Below, one piece after another: positions 5,946 to 7,140 of a stretch of 7,140 bases of DNA. The translations under genes and the position numbers were made by a program. The DNA is from Bacteroidota bacterium (lineage in GTDB: Bacteria > Bacteroidota > Bacteroidia > NS11-12g > UBA955): NCBI GenBank assembly GCA_947450015.1, contig CANFUB010000131.1, forward strand, positions 1-7,140, given 5' to 3'. A model generated the notes under the pieces. The model was not told the origin of the DNA. It made no database searches and saw only the letters and a program-made list of their open reading frames with translations. Each line of letters begins with the position of its first letter. The first letter of the stretch is position 1.

Positions 5946-7140
5946 ATGAACACAACAACAAAAAACATTTTCAAACTAGCATTAGTGGCAGGAATTATCT
6001 TCTTTGCTGCTTCTCTTATTTCTAAATCTGTAGATATTCATCAACTAAACATTGAAAATTATTCTGCTGAAAAACCGCTATTTGGTGCCGATGAGTACCA
6101 GTACGAAGCCCCAAAAGAATTGCCGGCCAATGATGCTGTAGCCACAAGAGTAAAGTGGTCATTATTGTTCTTCGTAATTATTTTGATCATGGTTATCGCA
6201 AACGCATTTGACATCAGCGCATTAACAGCAAGATTAACTGGTAAACAAGCCATCAATTCTAACAACGTCAACAAATGGGTGATGTTAATTTTCATGATTG
6301 TTGGTTTAAGTGCTGTGGCTTGGGAATATTCAGCACACGGCAAACATGTTTTATTAGGCAATGCTGCCAGTGAGCATGGTGTAACCTATGATAGCATGTT
6401 TAACATCACATTGATTTTAACTACAATTGTGTTTGTTATTACGCAAATTTTATTATTTTATTTTTCTTTCAGATATTCAAAAAAAGAAGGTCAAAAAGCA
6501 TTGTACTATGCACATAACAACCGTTTAGAAGTTTTTTGGACTTTAATCCCTGCGATTGTTTTGACTTTATTGGTTTTGAGAGGTCACCAAACTTGGCGTT
6601 CAATTGTGTATGCCGATGTTGATGGCACAAAATCTACCAATATTGAAATATTTGCTTTCCAATTTGGTTGGAATGCAAGATACGCTGGTGATGATGGTAT
6701 TTTAGGTGTTGCTGATTACAAATTCATTTCTGGTAAAAACAAATTAGGTTTAGCCAACCCTGCAGAAGTTGATTCACTACTAGTAGAATTAAAAGCTGCT
6801 GTTGTTGCTGACCAAGCTGCTATCAAAGCTTTGCCACAAACTTTAGAGCAATTGCAAAAAGATTGGCAAGCGGCTAAAGACATGCAAGACAATGAGACCA
6901 TGTCATCTATCACCAAAGAAATGGAAGAAATTAACAATGGTGATCGTATGGATGATTTAGAAGCGTCTATCAACAGAAAGACAAAACAAATTGAGCGCAT
7001 TGAAGCCATTAAAAAAGACCCTAAAGTATTTGCTACCTATTTCACAAAAGCAGAAGAGGATGATGTTATCACCCAAGAATTACACTTAGTGAAAGATAAA
7101 TTAGTAACCTTTAAATTCAGATCAAGAGATATTATTCACA
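5946..7140 (+). CDS. coxB: Cytochrome c oxidase subunit II, 3' end outside window
   Basis: This is subunit II of a heme-copper oxidase, which accepts electrons from cytochrome c at its CuA centre. The 398 visible residues contain five hydrophobic segments: 8-26, 70-88, 110-126, 151-175 and 195-212. The last two are the canonical subunit II hairpin, marked by NNRLEVFWTLIPA (191-203) and by FQFGWNARY (238-246) at the start of the cupredoxin domain. The extra N-terminal segments and SEHGVTYDSMF (142-152) are typical of Bacteroidota homologues. The cupredoxin domain is interrupted by about 110 residues (about 262-372) rich in Lys, Glu, Gln and Ala, predicted helical or coiled coil, before it resumes at ELHLVKDKLVTFKFRSRDIIH. 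The CuA ligands (CxxxCxxxH) lie beyond the window. The ATG at 5946 is the only candidate start after the promoter. coxA probably follows. Confidence 0.92.
   Translation, partial: MNTTTKNIFKLALVAGIIFFAASLISKSVDIHQLNIENYSAEKPLFGADEYQYEAPKELPANDAVATRVKWSLLFFVIILIMVIANAFDISALTARLTGKQAINSNNVNKWVMLIFMIVGLSAVAWEYSAHGKHVLLGNAASEHGVTYDSMFNITLILTTIVFVITQILLFYFSFRYSKKEGQKALYYAHNNRLEVFWTLIPAIVLTLLVLRGHQTWRSIVYADVDGTKSTNIEIFAFQFGWNARYAGDDGILGVADYKFISGKNKLGLANPAEVDSLLVELKAAVVADQAAIKALPQTLEQLQKDWQAAKDMQDNETMSSITKEMEEINNGDRMDDLEASINRKTKQIERIEAIKKDPKVFATYFTKAEEDDVITQELHLVKDKLVTFKFRSRDIIH

Noticed and set aside
6059..6361. Minus-strand frame of 100 codons inside coxB
   Set aside because: It lies wholly opposite the well-supported coxB membrane segments, has no recognisable domain and no promoter; it is a shadow frame. 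The same holds for the minus-strand frame at 6716-7009.
1..7140. CRISPR array, tRNA, rRNA, insertion sequence or phage attachment site
   Set aside because: No regularly spaced repeats, no cloverleaf-like segment, no transposase frame and no flanking direct repeats were seen.

Overview
The window looks like chromosomal DNA of a member of the Bacteroidota, probably an aerobic, free-living type. The evidence is AT-rich sequence, almost no Shine-Dalgarno sequences, several promoter -7 boxes that fit TAnnTTTG exactly, a DUF4293 membrane protein (a family largely confined to this phylum), and a cytochrome oxidase subunit II with the extra N-terminal membrane segments seen in this phylum. I cannot name a genus.

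Layout. Positions 1-1488 (+) hold the 3' end of an outer-membrane beta-barrel-like protein gene, followed 9 nt later by waaA (Kdo transferase), which looks like part of one envelope operon. Positions 1489-1640 are a 152-nt intergenic region with a good promoter for the next gene, a plant-type soluble acyl-ACP desaturase (1641-2618, +). That gene converges on and overlaps by 4 nt a minus-strand block. Read from its promoter, the block is an IcmF-type acyl-CoA mutase (5225 to 3249), then a 56-aa hypothetical protein (3227 to 3057), then a small nucleotidyltransferase-fold protein (3070 to 2615). A 102-nt divergent promoter region separates the mutase from a plus-strand DUF4293 gene (5328-5813). 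After 132 nt containing a possible terminator, an AT-rich inverted repeat and a promoter, the cytochrome c oxidase subunit II gene (coxB) starts at 5946 and runs off the window.

How they fit together. Most genes are housekeeping: LPS core synthesis, membrane-lipid unsaturation, branched-chain acyl-CoA rearrangement and aerobic respiration. Two things stand out. The mutase is the C-terminal substrate-binding half of the normally fused IcmF protein, standing alone with its own promoter and an in-frame stop just upstream, so its B12-binding and G-protein chaperone partners must be encoded elsewhere. Behind it sits a translationally coupled two-gene module (56-aa protein plus nucleotidyltransferase) that resembles a toxin-antitoxin or defence-type cassette, though its function is unknown. 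I see no RNA genes, CRISPR arrays, insertion sequences or phage genes.
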